From Melanopsichium pennsylvanicum (taxonomy: Eukaryota; Basidiomycota; Ustilaginomycetes; Ustilaginales): a stretch of DNA of 64,000 nucleotides. Shown here one piece after another: positions 1-13,400 of the stretch (position 1 is its first letter; each line of letters starts with the position of its first letter). The stretch is taken from positions 434,001-498,000 of the forward strand of contig OAPG01000017.1 in the NCBI GenBank assembly GCA_900208305.1. The letters are read 5' to 3'. The position numbers and the translations under genes are program-made. The notes beneath the pieces were generated by a model, which did not search any database, was not told the origin of the DNA, and saw only the letters and a program-made list of their open reading frames with translations.

Positions 1-1674
1 AGTTAAGAAGGATAAAGAAGGAAGGTTGAAAACAAGAATCGATGACAGATGGAAGAGAGATATCAGATATGGTACAGTGAATTTCGTCTAGAAGAATCTC
101 AAGATCCAAAAAGATCAAAAAGAAAAAAGAAAAAAGATATCAATCCAAGCCAAGCCGAGCCGAGCCGAGAGAGGAGCGGGCCATTTTCACGGTTTCCGCC
201 TTGAATGCCAAAGAGGAGCGAGCGCAACTTAGCCGGTCACTTTTTCAACTCACTTGATTGCAACAATACACACTGGAACGTTGACCAAACAATAAGTATG
301 ATGATGAATAAGCATTACTTAAGTAAAATTCATCACCAGACGCGTCCAAAAATTTTCTCGGAAGTTCCAAGTCAAGTCCCGAACGATCTCATTCTCATCG
401 TGCTATCGAATCACGATAAACGATGAGCTCAGTTCTGCAATCACCTTTAACCGAGCTGAGTTCATCCTGATTCCTATTTTGTCTCGAAAACCTCGCTAAT
501 GTATCAAATATCAAAATGCCCATCTCATCATTTTTCGTTAACGAGATTCACTCACTCTACTGTGCTGTACTCTGTCCTAGGCTCGTCTGGATCAATGTCC
601 ATCAGTGCTAGCATCGCACATGTCAAGCTGCGTTCTGCATCTCAATTTGATCCATTTGATCAACAAAACCAGCACACACCTCACTTATTGACTCTGTTCA
701 GATATCGATGTGGTTCGCACCCGCGCTAGGATTAGGGAGATCACGTGATGAAAAAGGAAGCGTCTGTTCAATTCTTCTTTTTGCTTTTTTTCGAATTTGA
801 GTCGGCAGCGCTGCCAAATTTCGTCCAGAGCGGACCTGACAGAGTGTGGGAATTGACTTGAATAAAGCTTCACCTGTCACTTTACAACTTATCTTCTTCC
901 CACCATCTGCAATGTCGTATCAGCTTCTTTTCGCAACAAAGTGCATTTGCTCCTAAACGAGTCATGACACTTGAAAGCCAAAAGAGGTTGACGCTGCAGA
1001 TGCATTCAACTACAAATTGTAAGTACTCTATATCACCTTGCATCTCAATCAAAGCATATGACAAAGCAACAAGCACGACAAACCGCCAAAAATAAAAAAA
1101 TAAAAAAAAATTCGAAAACCGTTGGAAAATGATGATCATATCCCATAATCTCAGAGCTCTGTCATTAGGACTTACCAATCCGCCGACTTTGCGAGGAGTA
1201 TGAGTGCTTTTTTTAGTCATAGTTACACTGATTCCATCTCAAACCTCACACAACTCGCGCTATCTAACATCAACTTGGCGAGGTTGGACAAGAGGCCTCA
1301 GAGAGGAAAGATACGAAATTCGTGTTTTGCTGCTCGGTAGTAAGCTATTCTCGCCATTCGTACAAACTGGCTGATCATCTATAACTTAACTTTCGCCTTT
1401 CTCTACCTCTATAGATCGTCGAGCGCTATACAGTTCAGTTGCAATGCCATTTATCATGATCAAAACTCTTTTTCACACATACGCACACGTACTGCAGTTG
1501 CACATCAAAGACTGTGCACTCTAGCTCTGAAACATGTACTGCAAAATCAAACCTAGACTGATTGAGAATCGACAGCAATACCTCTTAACAAAAAAAAAAA
1601 AAAAAAAAAAAAAAAAACTTCTCTCGTACAAAAACCATGAAACCAACAACCAAGCCAACTTGTTTGATTCTCAC
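1..1674. other. intergenic DNA downstream of POL1
   Basis: No convincing gene is visible. The stretch holds short open frames with no recognisable protein, a purine-rich start (1-180) and several A/T runs. A 112-codon minus frame (1220-882) has a good GTAAGT splice donor after about 15 codons, but I could not find a matching second exon, so it is not called. The last 85 bases before the POL1 stop contain a long A run, listed separately. Confidence 0.6.
1590..1617. repeat. A28 homopolymer just past the POL1 stop
   Basis: An uninterrupted run of 28 A on the plus strand (T28 in the sense of POL1) begins 58 bases downstream of the POL1 stop codon. It lies in the 3' untranslated or terminator region of POL1. 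Such long runs are prone to length error in assembly, so the exact count is uncertain. Confidence 0.9.
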
Positions 1675-4600
1675 CTAAACCTTCATGAATCGGAACAAGC
1701 TTGCCAACTTGACAAATCGTCTACCGTTTTTAGCCAGATACTTGTCTACCGTCTCGTGTAGCATCTCGAGCTCTCTCTTATTCACATCTAGCATGGCTAT
1801 CACTTGATCCTGCCAAGCTTTCCCACTTGGTGTGACGTCGACTCGTGCTTCTGTAATCTTATCCCTGATCCTTTTTTGGTCAAAGATCGATTCTAGGTAG
1901 ATGAGTTGGTCGTACAACTGTTTATCGGTGTAAGTTGGCTCTACGCGACCTCTGCATGCGAGATGAGAAGCCACTTTTGAAGTAGAATCGAGCAGAGCGG
2001 CGGATTTGGAATCGTGAATTGCCAGACACCGTTTCGGATATACACTTGCCATACGTGTTTGAGATGCACAATTGACATCACTGCACTCTGTCCATCCTGC
2101 ATAATATCGACTAATATACTTGCGAATACACAGTTCCAACTGAATCGATACACTTACCAATGGTAGCATGCGTTGACAACACGAATTAGTACACCTGATA
2201 CCTTTGGTACTAATCGCATTCCTTTCCGTCTTTTCGGTATTTGTAGAATCACCTAATGCCCGCTTCAAGGGTCGATGAGCTGGACCAAAGTACGTGCTAG
2301 ATTCGAGACAAAAGGGACATGTGATCTTGAAAGCTTCACAATCAGCAAAACGTACTTGGTCCGGAATTTGACTATCGAGCGTAGCAAATTCTCGTTCTGC
2401 TACCCCACCCGCCCCATTCGATGAACAAGACACGTGAGAGTACTTTGTCGCATCCAATCCCAAACACTCGGCAAGACGAGACCGATCCGTACCTTGTATG
2501 CTCTCACACAACCTCTCGATTGGAGGCAAAATTTGAAGTGCAAGATAGTGTTCATAGTCGACCTTGAGGTCACTATCCTTCCTTCTGAGTTCGTCAGGAT
2601 GATGCGCTCGATCCGCCTGTGCAGATTTCGTCGATGATCCACCATCTTGACCCAAACAAAATATGTAAGGAATCACATCACCCATACGTGCATTACCACC
2701 TCTCGCCTTGATGCGAAGTGCAACTTGAACGTGCGGTTGAGATTTGACATCCGGATAATCTTCCGGATTCTTACCCAGTCGCTTATAAATGATAAAGTCA
2801 TCCAATCCAATTTCACCACTTTTGATCTTGACAGACATTTCCGACAAATACTCGTGGATATGTTCCACCACCAACTCTGTCGCTTGTCCACTCAGAATTT
2901 GGTCCAAAACGTAATTCGACACATTCTTGGACAAGGCCGAGTATTCTCTTCTCTTCATGTCCAAACCCTTGATCTCGGTTGTTCTCTTTGCCTCATCGTC
3001 CACCAGCACAGCAGCGTACTTCTTCTTCTGCAATAACAGCATGCGTTCAAACACTCCATCAATGTCGATCTCGAGCAAACGATACCTTTCGTTGACGCTC
3101 TTCTTGAACTCGGTACCGATCCTCAAAGCTTCGCGATACTCGGTGGCATTCGTGTTAATCATGACACTGTCCGTGTCACCATAGATAACATCCAGCAGCA
3201 TCGACTCGGCCAGCTCCTTGGTGGCGGTGAGGATCTCTCGACCTTTGAACGTGGTGAGCGCCGCCAGAGGTCGAGCATAGAAACGCGAGTTTTCGAAGCC
3301 GAGACAACCGTACATGGAGTTGGCCGTGAGTTTGAGCGCAAGCTGCTTGATGTTCCACTGCATCAGTTGCGATGGAGTAGCAGATTTGTCTTTCATGAGC
3401 GATTTCACTTGACGACGACGAGCGACGAGCTGGGCAATGATACGCGGAAGCACTCCTTGCTCCACGTCCGAAGAGGGGACCTCGGGGATTTTATCACTCC
3501 CTTCTGCCGACTCCCCACCACCCTCGGCCTCCGTCGAAGCAGAAGCACAGGCGGAGAAGAGGTCGTCGTCCTCAAGACCCTGCGTAGCAGGTCTTTCGAC
3601 GGTTGTGAAATCGATGTTGAACTCCTGAATGATCGAGGGATAAAGCGAGTTGAAGTCCATCACCAAAATGTACTTGTCCCACAAACCCCTTTTCGGCTCG
3701 AACACGAGACCACCCTTGAACTTGTCCTTCTTGCTGTTCGCGACCGTCGCAGCGCTGCTTCCGTTCTTGGCCTTGCTTTTAGCCTTAAGCTCGGCCGCTT
3801 GCTGAATCTGCTTCTTTTCCCAGGCGCTGATCTTGTCCGGGCAAATGTACTTCTGCCTGTGAAAATCATGCAGCAGAATGTACTCATTTCGCTCTGCGCG
3901 ACCTCCATTCAGAGTCTTGTTCCAGCTGTTTCCCGCGAGATTGGTGAGCTGCTTTGTGAGAGGCAGGATCTGAACTTTGGCAGCGATAGCCATCTGGAAG
4001 AACGTATCCACTTCGCAGTGGCGTACAAACGTGAGCAGGCGCTCAGGAGAAGGCGCGAGCGAGTCAAAGAATGAAGCAGTTTCTTCGGGATCGATGTCTT
4101 CGCGTTGAATCTTAAGATGCGTCCCGCACATTTCGGTGAGAGACCAGGTGGTGGAGGTGATCATACTCTTTCCGTTGTCGCTCGCGAGGTCGCACACGAG
4201 TCTACCGGCAAGGATCTTAAGGTTCATTCCCTGCTTCAACTTTGGCCACTTGGGTCGGCGGAATCTGCCAACACGCGACCAGTGATCAGCACGCAAATCC
4301 TTCATACGGTGAAGAAGGACGTCGAGGGAGACACCATTGAACTCGTGGCCCACAATGACATCGGGATCGGCATTGTGAATCTGAGCAAGCAGCGCATTGA
4401 GGAGCATGCGCTCGTACTTGAGCGTGTGGATCTTGATCTTGCCCTTGCGCGCCTCGGCTTCGAAGCCAGGAGGGAACATGGAACCGAGCGGGCGGACCGC
4501 GGTGAATACGGAGCAAGGGAGCCGCTCGGGTGGCGTAGGATCTTCAATCTGGTGATCAGTCCAAGTTCGTGCGCTGACGGCCACCAGCTCCTGCTTGTTC

Positions 4601-6731
4601 TCTTTGTGATTGACAACGGTGCGGACGGCGAGGGACATGACCGTAAGTGGGGGCGTCTCGCGTGGGGACGTCGTGTCTGTATCAGAGATCGGCGAGATAT
4701 CCTTGGGATCTTCGACAGACACTTCCATCTTACACCACGAGATGGGCGTAGCTCCTTCAGCGACGGTTGCGTTGGAGATCTTCAGCCAGCTTGGACCGAA
4801 GATGCGGCGTTTCACAACAAGCAGCTCAAATGGCGAAGTGTTCGTACCGAAAGCCTTGCTGAAAGTCCTGCCTTTGAAGTCGAACGGCAGTTGTGGCTCA
4901 TCGAAACCATATCGGATCTTCATGTAGTTGGACTCGGCAGGTACTCCGGCTTGCTCGAACGCATACTTGCGAGTGACCCACTTGGATAGGAAACGCTTGA
5001 TCCCATGCTTGGCGGAGAGATCTTCGAATTCGTCGTAGATCTCATCTTCGCCAACGGGGCGGTCGGTCTCGTGGCCGCTTTCGACCTGCTGTCTACGAGG
5101 GAGGAGGAATACGCAGCGCTCGATACCATTGACGGTGAGGCAGCACGATACATAGCGGCCGGACTCCTTGTCTTTGACCTTACCAACAAGGTAGACCACA
5201 CCGTTCTCACCTTCGAGATAGTCCAGCCAGTAGAAGAAGAGCGACTTGTCTTGTTCGAACGCTTTGACCTTGCCGGCAGCAGGTGTCGCATTGCTTGCAG
5301 CAGTCTTGGTGGCCATATTGGCAGCCACAGGAGTAGGTGTGGCAGGCTCGACGTGCTTCATGAGATCGTTGTGCACCTTTTGCCAGCTGCTTCGACTTGC
5401 CGGTGTCTTTTCTTGTTCCTTCTTGACAGTTGTCGGTGTCGTGGAATATGACGAGGGTTGTGTCTTGTTGGCTGTCTTGTCTTCCAACCTGGCTGGGCGC
5501 GGTGTCTCAGCAGCAGCTGGAGCCAGCTTGGGGCGGCAAGCCTGTCCTCGAGCATCAACGGACTGAGCGGGGAGCGAGCCGACTTCGACACGTCGCACTG
5601 CAAGATCTTCATTCTCGTCATCGCTGAAGGCAAGAGCATGGTTGCTGAGGCCTGCAGCGCGCTTCGAGGGATGACTTATGAACACATCGTTGTTGTCTTG
5701 TTCATCAAGGCCAAGACTGCCGATGCGACTAGGCAGACATTTGGGACCCCGAAGCTTCTTGTTGGACTGGGGAAGGTCGTCGTCGAGTTCAAACACAGGA
5801 TCGGAGCCAAGATTTGGACCCCAAGGTGGGGTGTCACTGCCGCTCACGTGAACGCGTGGCGCAGCGCCATCACTGGAAGGATGTGCGGAGTCGCTTGTGG
5901 GGGGACCGGACGAAGGGCTGGTGAAGCCGTTGTTGAGCGACGTCGAGCCGCGAAAGCGAGAGAAGGCGCCTTCTTCGGGCTTGCGCTTCCTGGAGAGCGA
6001 AGAGGAAAGGCGATTGAGAGGCGAAGGGCTGGCTGGGTCATGAGTTGATGTGGAAGCCTGAGCACTCAACTCGTCGAGGTTGCCAAGGATGTCAGCCATG
6101 AAGTCGTCCTCCTTCTCCTTGCTCACTGCTGGACGATACGCGTCGAGAGCAGCTGCTCGGGCGCGTTGGGCATCCCGGGCGCGGCTGGCAGCTAAGTTGG
6201 ATGACAATCCAGACGAAGCCTTGCGCTGTTTACTGAAAGCCGCCGAGAGGCTTGAATTTTGAAATGCGGAAGAGCTGGCATCTTTGCCTTTGAGGCTCGA
6301 GCGTGCCTTGGTGCCCTTTTTAGGCTTGCGCTTGCCCGTGCGTTCAAAGTATTCCTGTTCGTCTTCAGTCTCTTCGTCATCGTCGTCCTGGCGGCGGTTC
6401 CGGTCATCCCATTCGTCTTGACCGTGATCGACGTAACCTGAGCCGTCATCGTCTTCGATAAAGTCATCGTCCATGACGCGACCTCGGAGGATGGAGCGAT
6501 ATTCGTCTTCTGAGACTTCGTCGTAGATTGCGTCATCCTCATCGGAGTGATCTGCCGACTTGGAAGTCTTTGATGTCAGATAACGAGGAGGTGATTGATT
6601 GGTCAGTCAGGCGAGCAAAGGGGGACAATGTCGTATACTAAGATTGAAATACGTACTGTGGACAGGGTTATACCATCGCGCTTAGCCTTGAGAGCGGCCA
6701 GAGCGTTGATCTTGCTTGCTTTCGAAGACAT
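1675..6731 (-). CDS. POL1: DNA polymerase alpha catalytic subunit
   Basis: Catalytic subunit of the DNA polymerase alpha-primase complex, which extends RNA primers at replication origins and Okazaki fragments in the nucleus. Exon 1 is 6731-6657 and exon 2 is 6567-1675. The 89-base intron starts GTACGT and ends AAAG, with a CTGAC branch-like site, and keeps phase 0. The joined protein is 1655 residues. Its N-terminus (MSSKASKINALAALKAKRDG, then an acidic stretch with DDDFIEDDDGSGYVD) matches the conserved Pol1 N-terminal block, which supports both the start and the intron. Family-B motifs are intact: DFNSLYPSII from residue 996 (motif A), KLTANSMYG (motif B) and YGDTDS at 1154-1159 with the catalytic aspartates (motif C). 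Cys pairs from residue 1442 onward form the C-terminal zinc/iron-sulfur module that binds the B subunit. The exonuclease-like domain is presumably inactive, as in the family. An alternative in-frame ATG at 6791 would add 20 unsupported residues. Confidence 0.97.
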
Positions 6732-9139
6732 AGATGGCAGACTGTAATGGTGGGGCATAGACGACGAGTGGTATAGTGGAGGTTGTTGCACTGAGCAAGC
6801 TTCGCACCCTAGTGGCAGTGTAGCAGGGAAGAAAAGTTCACGCTTGAACTCTCGTGCGCGTTGTGTTTTCAGGGATGGAGGAGCAACGTTGATGATATTA
6901 GTATGCTGGGATGGTGGTTGTGTTCAGCGGCTTCGACATGAATTTTGAAGATGGTACAGGTCAAGAAGACACCGGATGAAGGGTCACAAGTTTGAATCTC
7001 GCCAATTCAGCTTTCTTGCTGAGCTCTCACAGCTTATGACAAGAACAAAGTGCAGTAAAAACGCGTCTTTCAGGTTCAGGTTCATCCTGGTTTCGCGTAA
7101 ATGAGACCAACTTCCATCACACGCCCGCACCTCAAACAAACTCGCGTCCTCCTCGTGTTTCCACCAAAAGAAATTGGTTGGCACAACAGAATAATTTCAG
7201 GCAACACAGCACAGTCTGTTCGTCACAACGGCTCTGAATGAATGGAGCCAAACCAACACTATTTTTGACCGCGCTGAATCATGAAGCTGCAATTTGTGCG
7301 CTTGCCTGACACCAAATTCGCGACGCGACTCGGACGCGAATTTTGCGCTACCTTGTTAGGCCGATGCTAATGGATGACAATGACATATATAATCAAGAAG
7401 GCGACATGTTGAGATTGGACAACTCTTCTCGATTATCAATCCATCCGCAACACAGTATGTGATCGATGCAACTTTTACGAGACGCTTCAGAGTAGCCAGA
7501 TCATCACGCAAGTATGGATTCTCAGAGCTTCTTGTGCATCTAAGCACTAGAAAAGAGGGCGCTCTCACCTCGCTGTTTGTCTTCACAGCCAGCCATTAGG
7601 TTGCTCCTTTGCGAGTGATGCCGCTGCGCAAGGGAGCCAGACCATGCTTGATGAAATAGCTTGTGAGCTGCCAAGGTCTGAACTTCTCAGCTGCTGAGGT
7701 ACGATCGCGGAATCCTCAACTGACTCCTCGCCGATGATGAGCGTCGGACTCGCCGCACTTGCTCAACACTTGTTTAAGGCCATGTATTCCCCAAATGTCG
7801 TTGCAGATGGATATAGAGCCAGAATCAGACTTAAACCAATGGTACAAGTTCGCATCAAGCCGTACTCCGCACGATGGAAAGGGAAAGTTTACGGACGATT
7901 GAGGCTATTCATCTTTCACAGTATGCTGCTTTGAATGTGATTCTTCAAGCTCGAGCTGAGTGAAAGCAATTGTTAGAAGAAAGCATTGCCGTTCCACGGA
8001 ACACTCCTTTCCTCGGTATTGATGAAGCGATTTCCAGTCGCAGATAGCATGTCAGGATTGTCGACTTTCTTTATGGGTCATTGCCTACAGCACGAAGCAC
8101 ATAAGCGCATTCGACAGCATATTGGTGTGTAACACTCATCGCCAAAGCGGAGCAACCGCGTGACACTTCGCTCGCCACTGGAAGCGAACAATGTGTGATC
8201 TCAGCGCCCCTCGTGCCCTCTGTTCCTTATTCCTGCCGAGATAGTGCCTCAAGCAGAAGTCTAAAAGCAGACGTGAGAAAGTCGTACTTACATCAGGCTA
8301 GCCGATTCATCATATTGCAGAATGGAGGGCACAGCCGTTGTAAAAACTTTCCCCCTCTCGAGCTTGTAGGCCAGTGTCTGTAAGAACAGTCGAAGCACAC
8401 TCTCACAGTGAGATTTACAAACCATCCTTCCATGGCGGACGACTTTCCACATGCGGAAATGGTGATTCAGTGCAAAGAGTAGTCATTTATCCAGCGTGCA
8501 AAATCCGGCTTGCTGGATGTCGGTACATCCTTTAATGACTTCTAGAGCCAGATTTTTGCCACAATCCGTCAGTACGAGGGACCCTGATGGCAGTTTGGTG
8601 TCAAGGATATTTGTGTGCGGAAGATAAAATTTTATTGTCCGCATCACAACAAACAATACTTTTGTTAAGAAGAAGCGGGCTTTCCCGCAACTAAGCAGCT
8701 ACTCGATTTGCCCGTGCTTCGAGCTGAGCAGCGCAGATTGAAATTCCCTTGCCCTAGCGGAAAGGGGTGAAGCTGAAAAACAATTGAACGATGAACGTTG
8801 TATCATGCCATCTACACACGCCTGCTTTGACCATAAACCAGCAAGAGATAGTATAGGAGCTCAAGAACTATGAGCACCGAAGAATAACCATATTGGACAA
8901 ATCGCCACGGATCGATGCCCGTAGAAATCGCGTATGGAAAGCGAAAATAATCTGTCAGTAAGCAATTCGAGTCGGAAGATAGAATCTTTTAACATGCAAA
9001 TTGGTTTTTTCCCGGCGCAACGGAGTTGAAGGAACTCAGAAATTCTAATTATCCCCAATTTTCCAACGCATTTTTCATGGTGACTCTTAGAGCAGCCAAC
9101 TGTCGCGGTTGCCAGAATAGTCAACTCTCCACTAAGCAG

Positions 9140-9160
9140 GTGCGGTTCTCAGAGCCGCAC
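9140..9160. repeat. 21-bp near-perfect palindrome
   Basis: GTGCGGTTCT and AGAGCCGCAC flank one central base, giving a 10-bp stem with one G-T wobble. It stands 34 bases before a second palindrome, within the gene desert. Function is unknown; it could be a terminal inverted repeat remnant or a chance hairpin. Confidence 0.6.
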
Positions 9161-9193
9161 ATAAATTACTTTCCTTGAACTCAGAAATCCAAC

Positions 9194-9209
9194 TTTTGTC
9201 CGGACAAAA
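9194..9209. repeat. 16-bp perfect palindrome
   Basis: TTTTGTCCGGACAAAA reads the same on both strands. It is followed by AATTGGC, and a related block, TTTTGTCCCGGCGAAAATTGG, occurs at 9230-9250. A shorter relative with TTTCCCGGCGCAA lies at 9008-9020. Confidence 0.75.
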
Positions 9210-12200
9210 TTGGCCGCCGTCTTTTTGGGTTTTGTCCCGGCGAAAATTGGCGCACCAGATACGATTCTTCAACTGAAGGCAGACGCGTGGGAAGCATGCC
9301 GAGCGGAGCCTATGAAACGGTATGATTTTTTGGTCTGGGTAGACTTGGAGATGGAGATTTTCAATTTTGTGCACTACTCAGAGGTGACAGGTTCTATCGT
9401 ACCATACTGATCGCTCTGGCATTCCTGCGTCTCAAAGATCACTTTCTCGGTGATGACCGAGCAACGAAAAGATCAACTTGATCTCCATGGCATGATTGTT
9501 GTGATGCCCTTCCTTTGCACCACAGAGGCCGCATCAAGGCACCTGTCAGGATGGAGTGATCCAAAGCTTAGGGTCCATGAGGAATGCCAAGACAGAGAGC
9601 TCCGGTTCCAAGAAAGTCGTACCATAGTAGATCACTCAGCAAGGCAAGCTCAATGTGACATCATGTACACAATCACTGCTGTATCGACAACTACGCTCAA
9701 TTTTGAGAAGCCCAATGTTACACGATCGTGCGTTTGCTTCTTAGAGTCTATGGAGCCAGAGTAGACACTTACAATGGAATAGACCCTGGAGGCTTCTCGT
9801 AGCCTCGAGGACGTGCACCACGAAAAGTCTGCCGCGACAGCGTACAAAGGCGGGTTCCGAGTTGATCAATGTCCCCTTTCGGAGCCAACTCATCTTCAAA
9901 TGAACAGGTCCGGCTGTGGCTTGCAGCTGCTTTAGTTACCTCACTCAAGCGCATCTACCCAGATAAAGCACACAAAGTGGGCGTATTCCTATACAGTAAG
10001 AGGAAGGATGATGGTGAAGCTAAACCACATACAGGGTCTATTAACTTACTTCGACGCTGCCCTTGGTCTTATGACAGCTTGCAACCTGCAGTCATCCCTA
10101 TTATTAGAACACGGTGAAAAATACTTACCAATTTTGCCTGAGAATAGTGTCTAAAAAAAGTGGTGCTGGTTTCAGCTGACTCGCGTCCAAATTCTCATGG
10201 GACGGGGTTGCTCAAGTGTTTAGTAAGATGGAAACTTCGCAATCTGGCATACGGTCTGTTTCCGTGCTGCGTCCTGCATGTTTGTGGTGTATCTATTTCG
10301 TGCTTTTCCAGCCTGTGGAGGCTCCTAGAATAGTCAAGGTAATAGGTGCACCACCGCAAGGCTCTGTTTGAGTTGATTTGGGCAGGCCCTTGAAGTCGGA
10401 TCAGCTGTCAAACCCACTCACTCTCTTGCCCTGCGTGAGTCTCGATTTGCATGTCGGCAATGTCGGAAACATTTTGCCGTGATCTTCAAAGTCAGTCCGC
10501 ACGAGGAGAATGAAACAGCCGGACTACTCGCACCTGTCACGCTGTCATCACGGGCCGGATGCGACAGTCAAGCCCGGATCGGTACCAACTTTCTTAAGAA
10601 GAAAACACGGAAATCGTGATCGAGATGGTTTCAGAATTGCCCTCCCCAAACATGCCCTGCATAGATCGCTTGACATTCTGATACAGCAGCGTAGATTGGG
10701 CTCCGGACACCGAGCATGAATACTAGAATTGTCTTGGTGATTCACACCGGAAGCGTTTAACTTCGGTTTTACATCGGTGCACGAGCCTGTTGAACAGTGA
10801 AAGGAAAGTCTTTGCGACACCCGGGTTCAACGCAAACTATTGCAACCGAGCCTCGCTTAGAATATCACGACCGGACCAGATGGAGCTTCTGGATCTCGCG
10901 TGGCTGCCACGCTAGCGACTGACATTCGATCGTCATTCATACCATTCTCCAATGGAATTACTGAAGCTTGTTGCGGTTCGTCCATGTTTCGCGACTATTC
11001 ATCTTCAGCCTCATAAAAATACGAGACGCAGACGAGAAGATCTAGACCGAGTGAAGGTAAAAATTTCAGTATGGCTGTCGGAGCCTCAAGATCTTCAGCG
11101 GTAGCGTTCACCACAGCGATCGACGTCAAAATGCCACGAAACCCATGTTTCGAAAGTGTCCTCAAGGGGAGGTTTGACACATTGATGTCAACAAGGCTGA
11201 CTCTCACGAACGGAGAGAGAGGGACACATGACAGAAATTTTCAAGTTCGTAAAGCGTGGAGGATATCGAGGGTGTGACAGAGTGTTCGACGGATGAAAGC
11301 TTTTATCCGAAACTCCAGACAGCTGCCAATTAGGGTCATTTCGATCGCGTTAGAAGAAACCAATTTGTAGCCACATTGAGCATATTGATCCAGCCGTATG
11401 TGGGATCAGACAGACGGGATAAGGAATGTGGCAAAAAGTGGCAAGTGACAGAAAGAATGATGGAGATGGACAGAGTGGCTTGCATGATGTACGCGGACTC
11501 CAGTCAAGCATCATGCGTTTGTTGTCAAGATCTTGTGGATTGTACCACATGAACTCGGACAAGTGGATTAAGGCGGTGAAACAACAGCACAAGTGTTTGG
11601 TTGACTCGGATCTCGGACCATCATGAAGGTTTAAATAGATCTGTGAAGGCTTGGCGGCCGGAAGAAGAAAGAAGTTGCGCAGCTTGCGCGGACGGGAAGC
11701 TGAGTTCAAGGATGCGAGACAAGTTATCGCAAAGCACGAGTGCAGACCTGGATACGTTTTCGAGGCGTGGACAGTTGCGAATGGTAAGGAGACGCGATCG
11801 TTAGTACCACAAACTCGAGTAGGTTTCACACTTTCCAGGCCAACTACGCTGCAAGGCTATTAGGTGCTTTGTTTGCCACCAAACAAAATGTCATGAACCG
11901 ACTCTGTCGCTTTCGCGTGGCGTCGCCTAACGATGACATCACGCTAACGGTGTTGACCAGCCACACCTGTCGTTTCCCGATGGCTATCCTTCAGATCGCA
12001 ATTGTATTCCAGCGATCAGGCTCGCACTGTGTTTGTAGCACCGAGATCCCACTCTATTAGTGGTGGAATAGTAATGTGAACCAGCGTGCTGACGCACGTC
12101 ATGAGCCTCAATCAGCTTTGTAGATGCTCAGAGGCTAGATGATGTATCGCATTGGGACTCCATAGCGATATTCGAAAAGCCTTGGTCCAGGGACGACGAG

Positions 12201-12509
12201 ATACACGGGTAGAATTGTACTCATGTTCATCGCCCGACGAAGCTTGGCCACTTACAAAGCAGAAGAATGGGAACGTCAGCTTCAATGGCAGGTTCCGGTT
12301 CTTCAAGCCTTAGCACTGTTGGGTCGAGGGAGCTCTCAAAGAGGAGTGAAAGGGCAAATGTGATGAAGCTTGGAGCCCGAACAGCCACAATCTTAACCTC
12401 GCCTTTCCAAACCGATTTCGACCCATTCTGCTTACGGCATAGGGACCATTGCGCGAAGGGTGTGCTTTTGACCGCAAGTGGGTGTAGATCACCTCCGGAG
12501 TTTACTGAT

Positions 12510-12648
12510 CACGAGAGCGACGAGAGACCGTCCGGAACCTATCGGTCACGAGGGCGACAAGAGACTGTCCGGAACCCATCGGTCACGAGGGCAACAAGAG
12601 ACCGTCCGGAACCTATCAGTCACGAGGGCGACAAGAGGCTGACTGACA
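12510..12648. repeat. 37-bp tandem repeat, about 3.7 copies
   Basis: Three full units run 12510-12546, 12547-12583 and 12584-12620, each starting CACGAG and containing GTCCGGAACC, with 2-5 differences between units. A fourth, partial unit runs to about 12648 and breaks down after the first half. The units are directly adjacent with no spacers. 37 is not a multiple of three, so it is not a protein repeat. Confidence 0.9.
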
Positions 12649-13159
12649 TGTGAGCATGTGAGCAGACGGCGAACACGAGTTGCCTGGCGAGGTGACGGAC
12701 AATGGTGCAGCGTCGCCGAATGAAGGGCATGGGAGAAGGAGAAGGTCTAGATCTCGATACTAGATGAAGCGGAGCATCATCTAAGGCAGCATAGCAACGA
12801 AGAATGAGAACAATAACATTAAGGCAACACGTGAAAGCCGAAGAACGTCAAGTGCGGCCTAGGCCTGGGAAAACATCGCTTTCAAGCTCGGAGCATCGAA
12901 GTGACAGGGGAACCAAGACCCCAAGTAAAGCTTGCATGGGACCGGATGGGGAATGTGGATATGACTGAAGGTAACGGTCAATTGTTCTAAAAAAAAAACT
13001 TGCCGTGAGACGTGGTAGAAGTTCACTGGAAGCCTTCAGAAAGACGACATTGTTGGTTAGCTGGACATGCAAGCAAAACAAAGCGGAATATGAATCTGAG
13101 AGTGGATGCAGTCTTGGACACGTCGTCTGGTGTCGGCACAATACAAAGGCACCGCATGG

Positions 13160-13400
13160 CGGCCAACGATACGGTATTTAAATTTCGTAACTCCAAATTA
13201 AAGTCGATCTGCAAGAACGATCGTATATTCGAGATAATTTCCAATTCAAAACTTGTAAAACGAATTCAAAAGGATTTGATTCGAATTAATATTCGCCAGG
13301 ATCTGCCGTTCAATTGAAGCGCTCAGTTAAAAAGAAGAAAAAGTTCTAATTTAATGAAAACACCATACGTAACTCGAGGCTTACCTCCTCTACTGCCACA
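13160..13400. other. AT-rich patch
   Basis: This stretch is clearly richer in A and T than its surroundings, with repeated short words such as AATTC, TTCGAATTAA and CGAATTC. No protein or RNA gene is visible. In the gene desert it may mark a decayed mobile element. Confidence 0.5.

Noticed and set aside
882..1220. 112-codon minus frame with a good GTAAGT donor after 15 codons
   Set aside because: No convincing acceptor and second exon could be joined, and the region is interrupted by long T runs.
4105..4989. 294-codon plus-strand frame inside POL1
   Set aside because: It is antisense to the conserved polymerase coding sequence and has no family resemblance; a shadow of GC-rich codons.
11350..11829. 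159-codon minus-strand open frame in the desert
   Set aside because: No recognisable domain, no signal peptide and composition typical of chance frames; overlapping plus-strand frames are of similar quality.
12510..12648. CRISPR-like array
   Set aside because: The repeats are directly adjacent with no spacers, and the organism is a eukaryote.
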